From: Vreelandella boliviensis LC1
GTDB lineage: Bacteria; Pseudomonadota; Gammaproteobacteria; Pseudomonadales; Halomonadaceae
DNA length: 64,000 nucleotides
Direction: 5' to 3'
Assembly (NCBI RefSeq): GCF_000236035.1
Contig: NZ_JH393257.1
Location: forward strand, 776,982-840,981
In this document: one piece after another, positions 56,299 to 64,000 of the stretch
Numbering within the stretch: the stretch's first letter is position 1
Layout of the letters: the number at the start of each line of letters is the position of its first letter
Program-made: the position numbers and the translations under genes
Notes under the pieces: model-generated
The model's input: the letters and a program-made list of their open reading frames with translations, nothing else
Told to the model about the DNA's origin: nothing
Database searches by the model: none

Positions 56299-56829
56299 TC
56301 ACTCAATAATACTGACATCATCGGCCTGCAAACCACGCTCATTTTTAATCACGTGATAACGCACAATTTGGCCTTCTGCCAACATACGCGGGCCACGACC
56401 ACGAATGGCACGGAAGTGTACAAACACATCTTCACCATTATCGCGGGTAATAAAACCGTAGCCTTTGTTGGTATTGAACCACTTCACTTCACCTTCTTCA
56501 CGGCCATCGTTAGGATCGATGATATCTTCTTCCTCATCATCGTCCAACGGAGCCGCTGCCTGGGACTGGCGCGGTGTTGGTTTGGAACGTGCCACCACAA
56601 TCGAGGGCGCAAAAGCGGTAGACGCTAATGTGCCAATACACAGAACAATAAAACTACCTATAGCAACGGCAATATAGACACCGCTAACTCCACTTATTGC
56701 CAGCTCGGCCATCAACAGCTCGGCGAGGGCACTATCGGTTAAATGAACAATCCCCGCCAGCAAAAGTGGCGTGGGGGCGGCAAGTAATACACTGATTAAG
56801 AAACAGCGAAACACAACTTTTGGGTTCAT
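56299..56829 (-). CDS. Membrane-anchored cold-shock-domain protein
   Basis: A 176-residue protein joining two membrane segments (about residues 8-30 and 48-75) to a C-terminal CspA-type domain (113-176). The RNA-binding motifs KGYGFI (RNP1, 122-127) and VFVHF (RNP2, 135-139) are intact. Between them is an acidic linker (DDDEEEDIIDPND). Most cold-shock proteins are soluble; this one would place the nucleic-acid-binding domain at the membrane. Role unknown. The coding frame runs from ATG 56829 with a weak ribosome binding site. It is convergent with the dapE operon and divergent from slyX. Confidence 0.85.
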   Translation of the reverse strand: MNPKVVFRCFLISVLLAAPTPLLLAGIVHLTDSALAELLMAELAISGVSGVYIAVAIGSFIVLCIGTLASTAFAPSIVVARSKPTPRQSQAAAPLDDDEEEDIIDPNDGREEGEVKWFNTNKGYGFITRDNGEDVFVHFRAIRGRGPRMLAEGQIVRYHVIKNERGLQADDVSIIE

Positions 56830-56941
56830 AGAAAAAAAAAGCTCTCTTGTTGTATGGGTAACAGACGAAGGACAATACCGGCACTATCAAGCCCATTCCC
56901 AATAGCACTGGCATACTACTACATAAGGTTGCAATGATATC

Positions 56942-57190
56942 ATGACCCAAGAATTATCGCCTGTTGACCTAGCTCAACGTCTTGAATCTTTAGAGAGCCG
57001 ACTAGCCCATCAAGAGCACTGGCTGGACACCCTGGATCAAGCAGTGGTCCAGCAGGAGCGGCGCCTGGAAAAACTTGAGCAACTCAGCGGGCTAATGCGC
57101 GAACGCCTGCGCGAGCAGCACCAAGCACTCCAGGCAAGCGAACCCCAGGGCGGCCAGCGCCCCGAGGATGAACTCCCGCCCCACTACTGA
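56942..57190 (+). CDS. slyX: SlyX family protein
   Basis: Small coiled-coil protein of 82 residues. The body (LAQRLESLESRLAHQEHWLDTLDQAVVQQERRLEKLEQ) is a heptad-repeat helix, and the C-terminus ends DELPPHY, the usual end of SlyX proteins. Function is not known. In enterobacteria slyX is near slyD; here it stands alone, divergent from the cold-shock gene and convergent with ald. Confidence 0.88.
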   Translation: MTQELSPVDLAQRLESLESRLAHQEHWLDTLDQAVVQQERRLEKLEQLSGLMRERLREQHQALQASEPQGGQRPEDELPPHY

Positions 57191-57209
57191 ACTAACGATA
57201 GTCCTGAAT

Positions 57210-57229
57210 GCGACTAATTAATTAGTCGC
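57210..57229. repeat. Perfect 20-base palindrome after slyX
   Basis: The 20 bases starting GCGACTAATT are their own reverse complement. As RNA this forms an eight-pair stem with a UUAA loop on either strand. No T tract follows, so it is a weak terminator candidate for slyX/ald. Confidence 0.75.
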
Positions 57230-57234
57230 CAGCA

Positions 57235-57346
57235 ACTAGTTTTAAAAACTCATAGCTTTAAAAACCCATAGCTTTAAAAACCCATAACTTCAAAAACCCA
57301 TGGCTTCCAAAACCCACGGGTTCCAAAACTGGTAGTTTCTAAAAGC
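57235..57346. repeat. Seven degenerate 16-bp tandem repeats next to ald
   Basis: Copies begin every 16 bases at 57235, 57251, 57267, 57283, 57299, 57315 and 57331. The best two (57251 and 57267) are identical over CATAGCTTTAAAAACC; others vary toward CCATGGCTTCCAAAAC. The array runs right up to the ald stop codon. The period is not a multiple of three and no gene is coded. Confidence 0.85.
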
Positions 57347-58465
57347 TTAGCTTCCAACAACGCTCCCAGGATCACTACTTTCCAGCCCAAAGGCATCCGC
57401 TACTGCTTGGTAGGTGACTTGACCCGCATACACGTTAAGGCCCGGCAGGAAGTGCGGGTCGTCGCGTAGCGCCTGCTGCCAGCCTTTATCCGCCAGGGCG
57501 AGCACAAAGGGCAAGGTGGCATTGGTCAGCCCCTGGGTAGACGTGCGCGCTACCGCGCCGGGCATATTAGCCACGCAGTAGTGCACCACTCCATCGACTA
57601 TATAGGTCGGCTCGGCATGGGTGGTGGGCTTACTGGTTTCAAAGCAGCCACCCTGATCGATCGCCACATCCACCAGTACACTGCCGGGCTTCATATCGGC
57701 CAGCATGCTGCGAGTGATCAATTTTGGCGCAGCGGCACCGGGCACCAGCACCGCGCCAATAATCATATCCGACTCACGCGTGGCCGTTTCCAGCGCGTCG
57801 GCGGTGGAATACACCGTCTTTATGCGGCCCTGATAGCGGTCGTCCAGCACTTCCAGCCGCGCTAACGACTTATCCAGAATGGTGACCTCAGCACCCAGCC
57901 CCAGCGCCATGCGCGCAGCGTTTTCGCCCACCACGCCACCCCCAATCACGGTTACCTTGCCCGGCGCCACACCGGGCACGCCGGGCAGCAGCACGCCCGC
58001 ACCGCCCTGGGCCTTCTCCAGGCTATGAGCACCCGCTTGCACCGCCATCCGCCCCGCTACGGTGCTCATCGGCGCAAGTAGCGGCAAGCCTCCGCGGGCG
58101 TCGGTAATCGTTTCATAGGCGATACAGGTGGCACCGCTTTCCATTAGCCCGCGGGTAAGCGGCTCTTCAGCAGCGAGGTGCAGATAGGTGAACAGCGTAT
58201 GCTGCGGGGTAAGTCGCGCCACTTCGTCCGGCTGCGGCTCTTTCACCTTGAGGATCAGCTCGGCGTTGCGCCACAAAGCGTCCACATCCGCCTCTATCTG
58301 GGCACCGGCGGCTTGGAAATCAGCATCGGCAAAGCCTGCGCCTTCGCCAGCACCGGCTTGGACGCTCACCTGATGACCGCGCCCGGTTAATTCTCGTGCG
58401 CCGGTAGGCGTTAAGGCCACGCGATATTCGTGATTTTTAATCTCTTTGGGGACGGCGATTTTCAT
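57347..58465 (-). CDS. ald: Alanine dehydrogenase
   Basis: NAD-dependent enzyme interconverting L-alanine and pyruvate plus ammonia, 372 residues. Family features: [30 protein letters not shown] (pyruvate site Lys), [22 protein letters not shown] (NAD), and [13 protein letters not shown]. It may aid alanine use or ammonia assimilation. A terminator of the upstream gene lies 90 bp before its ATG; tandem repeats start at its stop. Confidence 0.96.
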   Translation of the reverse strand: MKIAVPKEIKNHEYRVALTPTGARELTGRGHQVSVQAGAGEGAGFADADFQAAGAQIEADVDALWRNAELILKVKEPQPDEVARLTPQHTLFTYLHLAAEEPLTRGLMESGATCIAYETITDARGGLPLLAPMSTVAGRMAVQAGAHSLEKAQGGAGVLLPGVPGVAPGKVTVIGGGVVGENAARMALGLGAEVTILDKSLARLEVLDDRYQGRIKTVYSTADALETATRESDMIIGAVLVPGAAAPKLITRSMLADMKPGSVLVDVAIDQGGCFETSKPTTHAEPTYIVDGVVHYCVANMPGAVARTSTQGLTNATLPFVLALADKGWQQALRDDPHFLPGLNVYAGQVTYQAVADAFGLESSDPGSVVGS

Positions 58466-58554
58466 TGGTTTTTCCTGTGCTTTTAACGGTCAGTGGTCTT
58501 GTAAAGCAAATTACAGCACAGCTAACGTTGATCACCACCCCAGGAACGAAAAAC

Positions 58555-58582
58555 AAAAAAAACGCCGGTTAAGGCGTTTTTT
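58555..58582 (-). terminator. Terminator after the thioesterase gene
   Basis: AAAAAACGCC-type arm (58557-58566) pairs with GGCGTTTTTT (58573-58582) around six bases; A and T tracts flank both sides, so it can work in both directions. It lies 57 bases past the thioesterase stop. Confidence 0.85.
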
Positions 58583-58638
58583 AGGAGAAAAATCTAGCGA
58601 TTACCGGTTCTACACGAAAAAATCCACTTAGATCTACG

Positions 58639-59073
58639 TCACTCCACAATAACTGCTCCGCCGTAGATACGCCGATACTCCTCAGGCAGGCGCTTGGGAC
58701 GACCCGTTGAAAGCGCCACGCAGGCAAAGCGCGTGCGCGCGTTCAATAGCGTTTTAGCGTCTTTGACGCGCACCAGCTGAAAGCGGCGAGTCAAACTGAA
58801 GCGCTCATCACAATCGACAATCCAGGTGGCCAACTGTAGCTCGTCGCCTGCAAAAGCCGGTGCTAAGTAATCCAGCTCGTGGCGATGCACCACCATGGCG
58901 CGATCAAGCGCTTGATAACGCCCAAGCGAAAGGCCTAGCGCGACCGAGTGTGCCCAGCTAATCTGCTCAACCCAGCGCAGATACTCGCTGTTGTTAACGT
59001 GCTGATAAGCATCAATCGCCTCATCAGCGACGCGGATATCGATAACAAAAGGCTCGGGTAGCGCCCATACCAT
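58639..59073 (-). CDS. Acyl-CoA thioesterase, YbgC/4HBT family
   Basis: Hot-dog-fold protein of 144 residues. The catalytic signature of 4-hydroxybenzoyl-CoA thioesterase-type enzymes appears as IDAYQHVNNSEYLRWVEQISW (Asp replaced or shifted, with the HVNN core). HELDYLAPAFAGDELQLAT follows. Its exact acyl-CoA substrate is unknown. It is 35 bp downstream of rlmI on the same strand. Confidence 0.88.
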   Translation of the reverse strand: MVWALPEPFVIDIRVADEAIDAYQHVNNSEYLRWVEQISWAHSVALGLSLGRYQALDRAMVVHRHELDYLAPAFAGDELQLATWIVDCDERFSLTRRFQLVRVKDAKTLLNARTRFACVALSTGRPKRLPEEYRRIYGGAVIVE

Positions 59074-59108
59074 TGCGTTGGCTCCTCCACCGATGGCTGA
59101 AAGCTTGA

Positions 59109-60299
59109 TTAGTCGCGGAATACCCGCACACCCAGCGCCTTCAGGTAAGACGTTTCAGGAATCGCCGGATGTACCGGGTGGTCAGGCCCTTGGTGACCTT
59201 GGAAAATCACCTGACCGTGACGATCCTGGTGGCGAACCGCACCACGCACGACATCCATTAAACGCTCGGGCGCTAAGTGCATTGAGCAGGAGGCCGACAT
59301 TAACAGGCCATCGCGACCCAGCAAACGCATAGCTTCGCGGTTCAAGCGGGCATAGGCGCGCTCGCCGTTGGGAATGTCCTTGCGCTTTTTAATAAACGCC
59401 GGCGGGTCAAGAATGATCACGTCGAACTCTTCACCGTCCGCCTTTAGCGCCGCAAGGGCTTCAAACGCATCACCCTCACTCACCGCTACACTTTCCTGCA
59501 CGCCGTTCAGCTCGGCGTTGCGGGCGACTTGGTCAAGCGCCGGGCCCGAAGAGTCCAGACACAGCACCTGTTTGGCGCCATGAACGGCCGCCTGCACACC
59601 CCAACCGCCTACGTAGCTGAATACGTCCAGCACGCGCTTACCTTCCACATGGCGATTGATCCATTCGCGATTAACGCGATGATCAAAGAACCAGCCTGTT
59701 TTCTGACCATTAAGCACTGGCACCACAAAGCGAGCGCCGTTCTCTTCAAGCACCACTTCGTCAGGCAGTGTGCCTTTGATGACATCAACGTGCGCCTCAA
59801 GACCTTCCTGACGACGTCCACCGGTATCGTTACGAAAAACGATCACTTCCGGCTTGATGACTTTTTCCAGCGCGTCGACAATCTCATCAGCCAGCGCCTG
59901 CATACCCGCGGTATTGAGCTGCACGACGAGGACATCGCCAAAACGATCAATTACCAAGCCTGGCAGCAAATCGCCTTCGCCGTGGATCAAGCGATAGAAC
60001 GGCTGCGCATAAAGACGCTCGCGCAGTGCCAACGCTTGATTAAAGCGGTGCACAAACAGCGAACGGTCCAAGCGCATCTCGGGGTCTCGAGACATAACCC
60101 GTGCGGCAATCAACGAATGGGGATTCACATACGCAACGGCCATCACTTTGCCATTGGAGGCCTCTACCAGGGCGGTTTCGCCTGCGGCAAAGTTTTTCAG
60201 CGGCGTCTCCTTAATATCTACCTCATTGGAGTAGATCCAGAGATGGCCCGCTTTCAGGCGGCGGTCAGCATTTTTATTTAGGCGCAGGCGTTGGGTCAC
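59109..60299 (-). CDS. rlmI: 23S rRNA (cytosine-C5)-methyltransferase RlmI
   Basis: SAM-dependent methyltransferase for C1962 of 23S rRNA, 396 residues, as in E. coli RlmI. The N-terminal PUA domain (RLRLNKNADRRLKAGHLWIYSNEV), the SAM motif VLDVFSYVGGWGVQAA and the catalytic DPPAFIKKRKD and SCSMHL are present. The start is a GTG at 60299 with GGAG upstream; the open frame further up is not similar to the family. It follows mutM by 60 bp. Confidence 0.94.
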   Translation of the reverse strand: MTQRLRLNKNADRRLKAGHLWIYSNEVDIKETPLKNFAAGETALVEASNGKVMAVAYVNPHSLIAARVMSRDPEMRLDRSLFVHRFNQALALRERLYAQPFYRLIHGEGDLLPGLVIDRFGDVLVVQLNTAGMQALADEIVDALEKVIKPEVIVFRNDTGGRRQEGLEAHVDVIKGTLPDEVVLEENGARFVVPVLNGQKTGWFFDHRVNREWINRHVEGKRVLDVFSYVGGWGVQAAVHGAKQVLCLDSSGPALDQVARNAELNGVQESVAVSEGDAFEALAALKADGEEFDVIILDPPAFIKKRKDIPNGERAYARLNREAMRLLGRDGLLMSASCSMHLAPERLMDVVRGAVRHQDRHGQVIFQGHQGPDHPVHPAIPETSYLKALGVRVFRD

Positions 60300-60359
60300 A
60301 GCAATCTCCAAAAATCGTAAGCAAAACTTAAGTAAAACGTTAACACTTATAGGCAAGCA

Positions 60360-61202
60360 TCAGCGCTGACAGCCGGGGCAGAACACGCTGGCGCGCTGGC
60401 CAAGCGTAATGCGGCGCAGCTCCGTGCCACAACGCAAACACGGCTGCCCGTGGCGACCGTAAACATTCAAACGCTGGGCAAAGTAGCCGGGCTCACCCTG
60501 GCCGCTGACAAAATCCCGCAGCGTGGTGCCGCCCTGGGTAATGGCCGCCGCCAGCACCTCTTTAACAGCAAGGGCCAAGGCGTCGTAGCGCGCACGGGAA
60601 ACCCTTCCTGCCGCGCGGCGCGGGTCAATACCGGCCATAAACAGCGCTTCCGCCGCATAGATATTGCCAGCGCCCACTACCACCTGGTTGTCCATCAGAA
60701 ATGGCTTCACCGCCACGCGCTTGTTGCGCGAAAGCGTGTAGAGCCATTTGCCGTTAAACGCATCAGACAGCGGCTCGGGACCCAAGTGCGCAAGCCGCTT
60801 ATCCTGCGTCTCGTCCTCGGCCTGCCAATCCACAAAGCCAAACCGACGGGGGTCGTGATAGCGCAGTATATAGCCGCTGGCAGTGACCACATCGACATGA
60901 TCGTGCTTTTTAGGCAGATCCCCCACCTGGGCAATCCGCAGGCTTCCCGACATGCCCAAATGCCATAGCAGCGTCGCGTTAGCGTCGCCTTCTAGCGCAC
61001 CGGCAAACTGAAGGGGAATCTGCAGGTATTTAGCACGTCGCTTTAATACCCCAATGCGCGCCCCCACCAACCGCTCGGCCAGGTCGTCGGGCACGGGGAC
61101 GCGCAGCCGCGGCTGACGCACCAACACTTCGGTCACTTCCTGACCTTCAATATAGGGAGCAATCCCGCGGCGGGTGGTTTCAACTTCAGGCAGTTCGGGC
61201 AT
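60360..61202 (-). CDS. mutM: Formamidopyrimidine-DNA glycosylase
   Basis: Base-excision repair enzyme for 8-oxoguanine and formamidopyrimidines, 280 residues. The catalytic N-terminal Pro2 and Glu3 ([14 protein letters not shown]), the helix-two-turn-helix ([29 protein letters not shown]) and the C-terminal zinc finger with four Cys (CLRCG ... FCPGC) are all present. It starts the mutM-rlmI-thioesterase run, downstream of rpmB-rpmG and their terminator. Confidence 0.97.
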   Translation of the reverse strand: MPELPEVETTRRGIAPYIEGQEVTEVLVRQPRLRVPVPDDLAERLVGARIGVLKRRAKYLQIPLQFAGALEGDANATLLWHLGMSGSLRIAQVGDLPKKHDHVDVVTASGYILRYHDPRRFGFVDWQAEDETQDKRLAHLGPEPLSDAFNGKWLYTLSRNKRVAVKPFLMDNQVVVGAGNIYAAEALFMAGIDPRRAAGRVSRARYDALALAVKEVLAAAITQGGTTLRDFVSGQGEPGYFAQRLNVYGRHGQPCLRCGTELRRITLGQRASVFCPGCQR

Positions 61203-61294
61203 AGTTGAGCATATCTGGGGGCAGTAACGGCCTGTAATGACAGCCTAGTGAAGGTAAGTTCGCAAAGCATGCCACGGGTAACAGGCATGCATGC

Positions 61295-61321
61295 AAAAAC
61301 CCGGCTTGAGGCCGGGTTTTT
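61295..61321 (-). terminator. Rho-independent terminator after rpmG
   Basis: AAAAACCCGGC (61295-61305) and GCCGGGTTTTT (61311-61321) are perfect arms around five bases, ending in a T tract on the minus strand, 49 bases past the rpmG stop. Confidence 0.92.
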
Positions 61322-61369
61322 GAACAGGCACTCGCCTGCAGTGGAAGCCGATCATCATCGCAAAAGCGA

Positions 61370-61525
61370 TTACTTGATCTTGGCTTCCTTGTAGATAACG
61401 TGCTTACGGACGACCGGGTCGAATTTCTTAAACTCGAATTTATCCGGGGTGTTCCGCTTGTTCTTATCAGTGGTGTAGAAGTGACCTGTACCGGCACTAG
61501 ACACCAACTTGATTTTATCGCGCAT
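61370..61525 (-). CDS. rpmG: 50S ribosomal protein L33
   Basis: Ribosomal protein of 51 residues from ATG 61525 to TAA 61372-61370. The sequence [20 protein letters not shown] and [20 protein letters not shown] match bacterial L33. It has no Cys, so it is the zinc-independent form. It follows rpmB by 53 bp in the standard rpmB-rpmG order. Confidence 0.97.
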   Translation of the reverse strand: MRDKIKLVSSAGTGHFYTTDKNKRNTPDKFEFKKFDPVVRKHVIYKEAKIK

Positions 61526-61578
61526 GGTTTAATCCTTCCAAAATGCTTGGTCCGAAACGCTTGGCCCAAAAAGCTGGC

Positions 61579-61815
61579 TTAGATAGCGTCGCCGCGCTTA
61601 CGAATATCAACCAACACTGCGTCGATACCGTTTTTATCAATAATGCGCATTCCTTTAGTGGAAACGCGCAGCTTGACGAAGCGGTTTTCAGACTCAACCC
61701 AAAAACGATGGGTATGCAGGTTTGGCAAGAAACGACGACGTGTCTTACGCATTGAGTGTGAAACGTTATTTCCAGTTACCGGACGCTTGCCGGTAACCTG
61801 ACATACTTTGGACAT
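61579..61815 (-). CDS. rpmB: 50S ribosomal protein L28
   Basis: Ribosomal protein of 78 residues starting [20 protein letters not shown] at ATG 61815, with TTGGAGG just upstream. The longer open frame to 61911 is not part of it. Only one Cys is present, so it is the form without a zinc ribbon. A promoter candidate lies 141-169 bases upstream. Confidence 0.97.
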   Translation of the reverse strand: MSKVCQVTGKRPVTGNNVSHSMRKTRRRFLPNLHTHRFWVESENRFVKLRVSTKGMRIIDKNGIDAVLVDIRKRGDAI

Positions 61816-61955
61816 TAGAGCCTCCAACTGCTTGGCCAGGATATAATAACCTGAGTGTTCAAAACTGTCGGGCGGACCGGAAGGGAAGGTGTCGACGCCG
61901 TTAACCGCCAAGCTTTATCCAAATCCGTTATTCAACCCAAGTTTAAAGGAGGCAC

Positions 61956-61984
61956 TTTATACCAGAGCACCCGACTGACAGCAA
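61956..61984 (-). promoter_or_regulatory. Candidate promoter for rpmB-rpmG
   Basis: On the minus strand TTGCTG (61984-61979), a 17-base spacer and TATAAA (61961-61956) lie between the radC terminator and rpmB. Confidence 0.6.
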
Positions 61985-61995
61985 GAAAAACCCAC

Positions 61996-62021
61996 AAAAA
62001 AGCCTGAAAAGGCGCTTTTTT
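61996..62021 (-). terminator. Terminator after radC
   Basis: AAAAAAGC (61996-62003) and GCTTTTTT (62014-62021) pair around ten bases that can add two more pairs; A and T tracts flank both ends. It lies 50 bases past the radC stop. Confidence 0.75.
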
Positions 62022-62071
62022 GCTCATTTAACTTATTTAGCACTGTATCAAGCATGCATCATCGATGTTGC

Positions 62072-62746
62072 TTATAGCCAGCCGCGCTCGGCAAAAGAGA
62101 TCACTTCTCCATCCCCCACCACGAAATGATCCAGCACACGCACATCAAAAAGTGCCAGCGCTTCTTTTAAACGTTCCGTGATACGTCGATCAGCATCGCT
62201 TGGCTCTGCCACACCAGAAGGGTGGTTATGAGCCAGGATAACAGCGCCAGCACTAAGTTCTAACGCACGTTTGGCAACTTCGCGGGGGTAAACAGATGCG
62301 CTATCCAGGGTACCGCGAAACAGCGATTCATAGCGAATAATTCGGTGCTGGGTATCCAAAAAAAGCACCGCAAACTCTTCATGCCCTAAATGGCGTAGCT
62401 GCGAACTTAGGTAGTGGCGCACCAAGGCAGGCGATGTCAGCGCATTGCCTCGCGCCAACTGGCTGGCTAAATGACGCCGCGATAGCTCAAGCGTCGCCTG
62501 GAGCTGAGCGTACTTGGCGCTACCTAACCCACGGGCAGTGCAGAAGCTTTCCTGATCGGCCTCTAGCAGTTGGCGCAAACCTCCGAAACTGCTGAGTAAA
62601 TCACGCGCTAAATCGACCGCCGAACGCCCCTGCACGCCAACGCGCAAAAAAAACGCTAGCAACTCAGCGTCTGAGAGCGCCTGGGCGCCGATATTTAATA
62701 ATTTTTCTCGGGGCCGCTCACTTTCCGGCCAGTGATTGATTCCCAT
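62072..62746 (-). CDS. radC: JAB/MPN-domain DNA repair-like protein RadC
   Basis: Protein of 224 residues. The N-terminal helix-hairpin-helix region ([15 protein letters not shown] ... [18 protein letters not shown]) is followed by a JAMM zinc-peptidase motif ([14 protein letters not shown], with two His and an Asp). The true function of RadC is unsettled despite its name. It is divergent from coaBC, as in many gammaproteobacteria. Confidence 0.94.
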   Translation of the reverse strand: MGINHWPESERPREKLLNIGAQALSDAELLAFFLRVGVQGRSAVDLARDLLSSFGGLRQLLEADQESFCTARGLGSAKYAQLQATLELSRRHLASQLARGNALTSPALVRHYLSSQLRHLGHEEFAVLFLDTQHRIIRYESLFRGTLDSASVYPREVAKRALELSAGAVILAHNHPSGVAEPSDADRRITERLKEALALFDVRVLDHFVVGDGEVISFAERGWL

Positions 62747-62789
62747 CGCTCCTTACCTACGCTGCCCATCTTTGTTGATCAACACCACT

Positions 62790-62875
62790 CTCATTACACT
62801 TAGCTTTACAACAACCAGCCTCATTAAACCTAGCTTAACCTTGTTGGCACCCAATATGCCAAATTGTTGGTGCCA
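62790..62875. repeat. Direct repeat and dyad between radC and coaBC
   Basis: A 21-base imperfect direct repeat (62790-62810 and 62820-62840, 17 of 21 matches; core CTCATTA...TAGCTT) is followed by a dyad of TGGCACC (62845-62851) and GGTGCCA (62869-62875). It sits in the divergent promoter region. Confidence 0.5.
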
Positions 62876-62921
62876 GTGGTATGGTAAACCTCCTTACGAA
62901 CGTGGATATGGATCATTGACC

Positions 62922-64000
62922 ATGACCTCTGTTGTTAACCCGACAAGCGCTTCGACGCTCGCAGGTAAACGGATACTACTCGGCGTCAGTGCGGGTATCG
63001 CTGCCTACAAAAGCGCGTTGATTGTGCGCCTGCTCAAGCAGGCGGGATGCGAGGTGCGCGTGGTGATGACCGACGGGGCCCAGGCCTTTATCACCCCGCT
63101 CACGCTGCAGGCGCTCTCCGGCGAACCCGTGCGCACCTCCCTACTCGACCCCGAAGCCGAAGCGGGCATGGGCCATATTGAATTGGCCCGCTGGGCAGAT
63201 GTGGTACTGATCGCCCCGGCCACCGCCGACCTTATCGCTCGTTTAGTGCACGGCATGGCCGATGACCTGCTCACTACGCTCTGCTTGGCCTCAGAGACCC
63301 CCAAACTGATTGCCCCGGCGATGAACCAGGCCATGTGGCGCCACCCCGCCACCCAGCGCAACGTACAGCAGTTGGCGGACGACGGCTGGCAGTTGATTGG
63401 CCCCGCCGCTGGCGACCAAGCCTGCGGTGATGTAGGGCCAGGCCGCATGAGCGAGCCTGAAGATATCTTTAGCGCGGTAACAGCGATGTTTACAGCTCCT
63501 TTCACCACTGCGCCGCACAGCAATGCCCCCCATGTGGTGATTACCGCCGGTCCTACCCGGGAACCGCTGGACCCGGTGCGCTATATCTCCAATCACAGCT
63601 CGGGGAAAATGGGTTTTGCCTTGGCCGCCGCGGCAGCAGCACAAGGCGCCAAGGTCACGCTGATCAGCGGGCCAGTTAACCTACCCACACCCCAGGGTGT
63701 AACGCGGGTTGACGTTGAGTCAGCCGAGCAGATGCACGCACAAGCGCAGCGGCTAGCGCCCCTAGCGTCGCTGTTTATCGGCTGCGCGGCCGTCGCTGAC
63801 TATCGCGCGGCAGCCCCTGCCGAGCATAAGCTCAAAAAACAGGACGATAGCGACACACTCACCCTGACGCTGATTAAAAATCCCGACATTATCGCCAGCG
63901 TCGCGGCGCTGCCCGCTAAACAGCGCCCGCTGGTGGTCGGCTTTGCCGCCGAAACTCAAGAGGTTGAGCGCTACGCCCGGGATAAATTACAGCGCAAAGG
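62922..64000 (+). CDS. coaBC: Bifunctional phosphopantothenoylcysteine decarboxylase/synthetase, 3' end outside window
   Basis: Coenzyme A biosynthesis enzyme: the CoaB part joins cysteine to phosphopantothenate and the CoaC part decarboxylates the product with FMN. The frame is open from ATG 62922 to the window edge (359 complete codons). CoaC features come first: [20 protein letters not shown], the catalytic His in [12 protein letters not shown] and APAMNQAMW with the substrate-binding Asn. The CoaB half starts near [21 protein letters not shown] and reaches [11 protein letters not shown]. The region upstream holds repeats and a dyad. A weak ribosome binding site (GGAT) precedes the ATG. 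Confidence 0.95.
   Translation, partial: MTSVVNPTSASTLAGKRILLGVSAGIAAYKSALIVRLLKQAGCEVRVVMTDGAQAFITPLTLQALSGEPVRTSLLDPEAEAGMGHIELARWADVVLIAPATADLIARLVHGMADDLLTTLCLASETPKLIAPAMNQAMWRHPATQRNVQQLADDGWQLIGPAAGDQACGDVGPGRMSEPEDIFSAVTAMFTAPFTTAPHSNAPHVVITAGPTREPLDPVRYISNHSSGKMGFALAAAAAAQGAKVTLISGPVNLPTPQGVTRVDVESAEQMHAQAQRLAPLASLFIGCAAVADYRAAAPAEHKLKKQDDSDTLTLTLIKNPDIIASVAALPAKQRPLVVGFAAETQEVERYARDKLQRK

Noticed and set aside
57235..57346. CRISPR array
   Set aside because: Repeats are 16 bp, directly adjoining, with no unique spacers and no cas genes.
59529..60281. 250-codon plus-strand frame antisense to rlmI
   Set aside because: No ribosome binding site and no domain; rlmI on the other strand is certain.

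Overview
The window looks like chromosomal DNA from a moderately halophilic gammaproteobacterium, most likely a Halomonas/Vreelandella-type member of the Halomonadaceae. This is inferred from roughly 55% GC, the Pseudomonas-like order map-glnD-dapC-arsC-like-dapD-dapE, the short DapE and long-type DapD, and many typical gammaproteobacterial protein sequences. No rRNA, tRNA, prophage, transposase or CRISPR array was seen.

Region 1 (1-18.3 kb, mostly plus strand) is the accessory part. After the tail of an MFS transporter and valS come a solitary TauD/TfdA dioxygenase and a tight cluster: an APH-like kinase, a YnjBCD-type ABC importer, two small transferases of the families found next to arsenosugar and selenium-associated radical SAM genes (TIGR04283-like and TIGR04282-like), and a fusion of a VTT/TVP38 membrane domain to a mercuric-reductase-like flavoprotein. 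A divergent regulator/diguanylate cyclase pair and a flavoprotein resembling the domain N-terminal to SelD follow. Small lipoproteins, glyoxalase I and a YdjM-type membrane hydrolase complete the region.

Region 2 (18.3-25.7 kb, minus strand) carries a DAHP synthase behind an apparent transcription-attenuation leader with two aromatic-rich short reading frames, a 42-residue membrane protein gene, fre-ubiD, and rho with a long gene-free leader.

Region 3 (25.7-48.1 kb) holds ppx (plus strand), then the conserved minus-strand envelope/replication/translation block: rpsB-tsf-pyrH-frr-uppS-cdsA-dxr-rseP-bamA-skp-lpxD-fabZ-lpxA-lpxB-rnhB-dnaE-accA-tilS, in transcription order. It joins ribosome and nucleotide functions with undecaprenyl, phospholipid, isoprenoid, lipid A and outer-membrane biogenesis.

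Region 4 (48.4-56.2 kb, plus) is map-glnD-dapC-arsC-like-dapD-dapE plus a small hypothetical: nitrogen signalling and lysine/diaminopimelate synthesis. Region 5 (56.2-64 kb, mostly minus) has a membrane-anchored cold-shock protein, slyX, ald, a thioesterase, rlmI, mutM, rpmG-rpmB, radC, and the start of coaBC on the plus strand.

The best candidates for something undescribed are the aromatic-codon leader of the DAHP synthase (20809-21237) and the YnjBCD/kinase/transferase/VTT-flavoprotein cluster (4786-12966).
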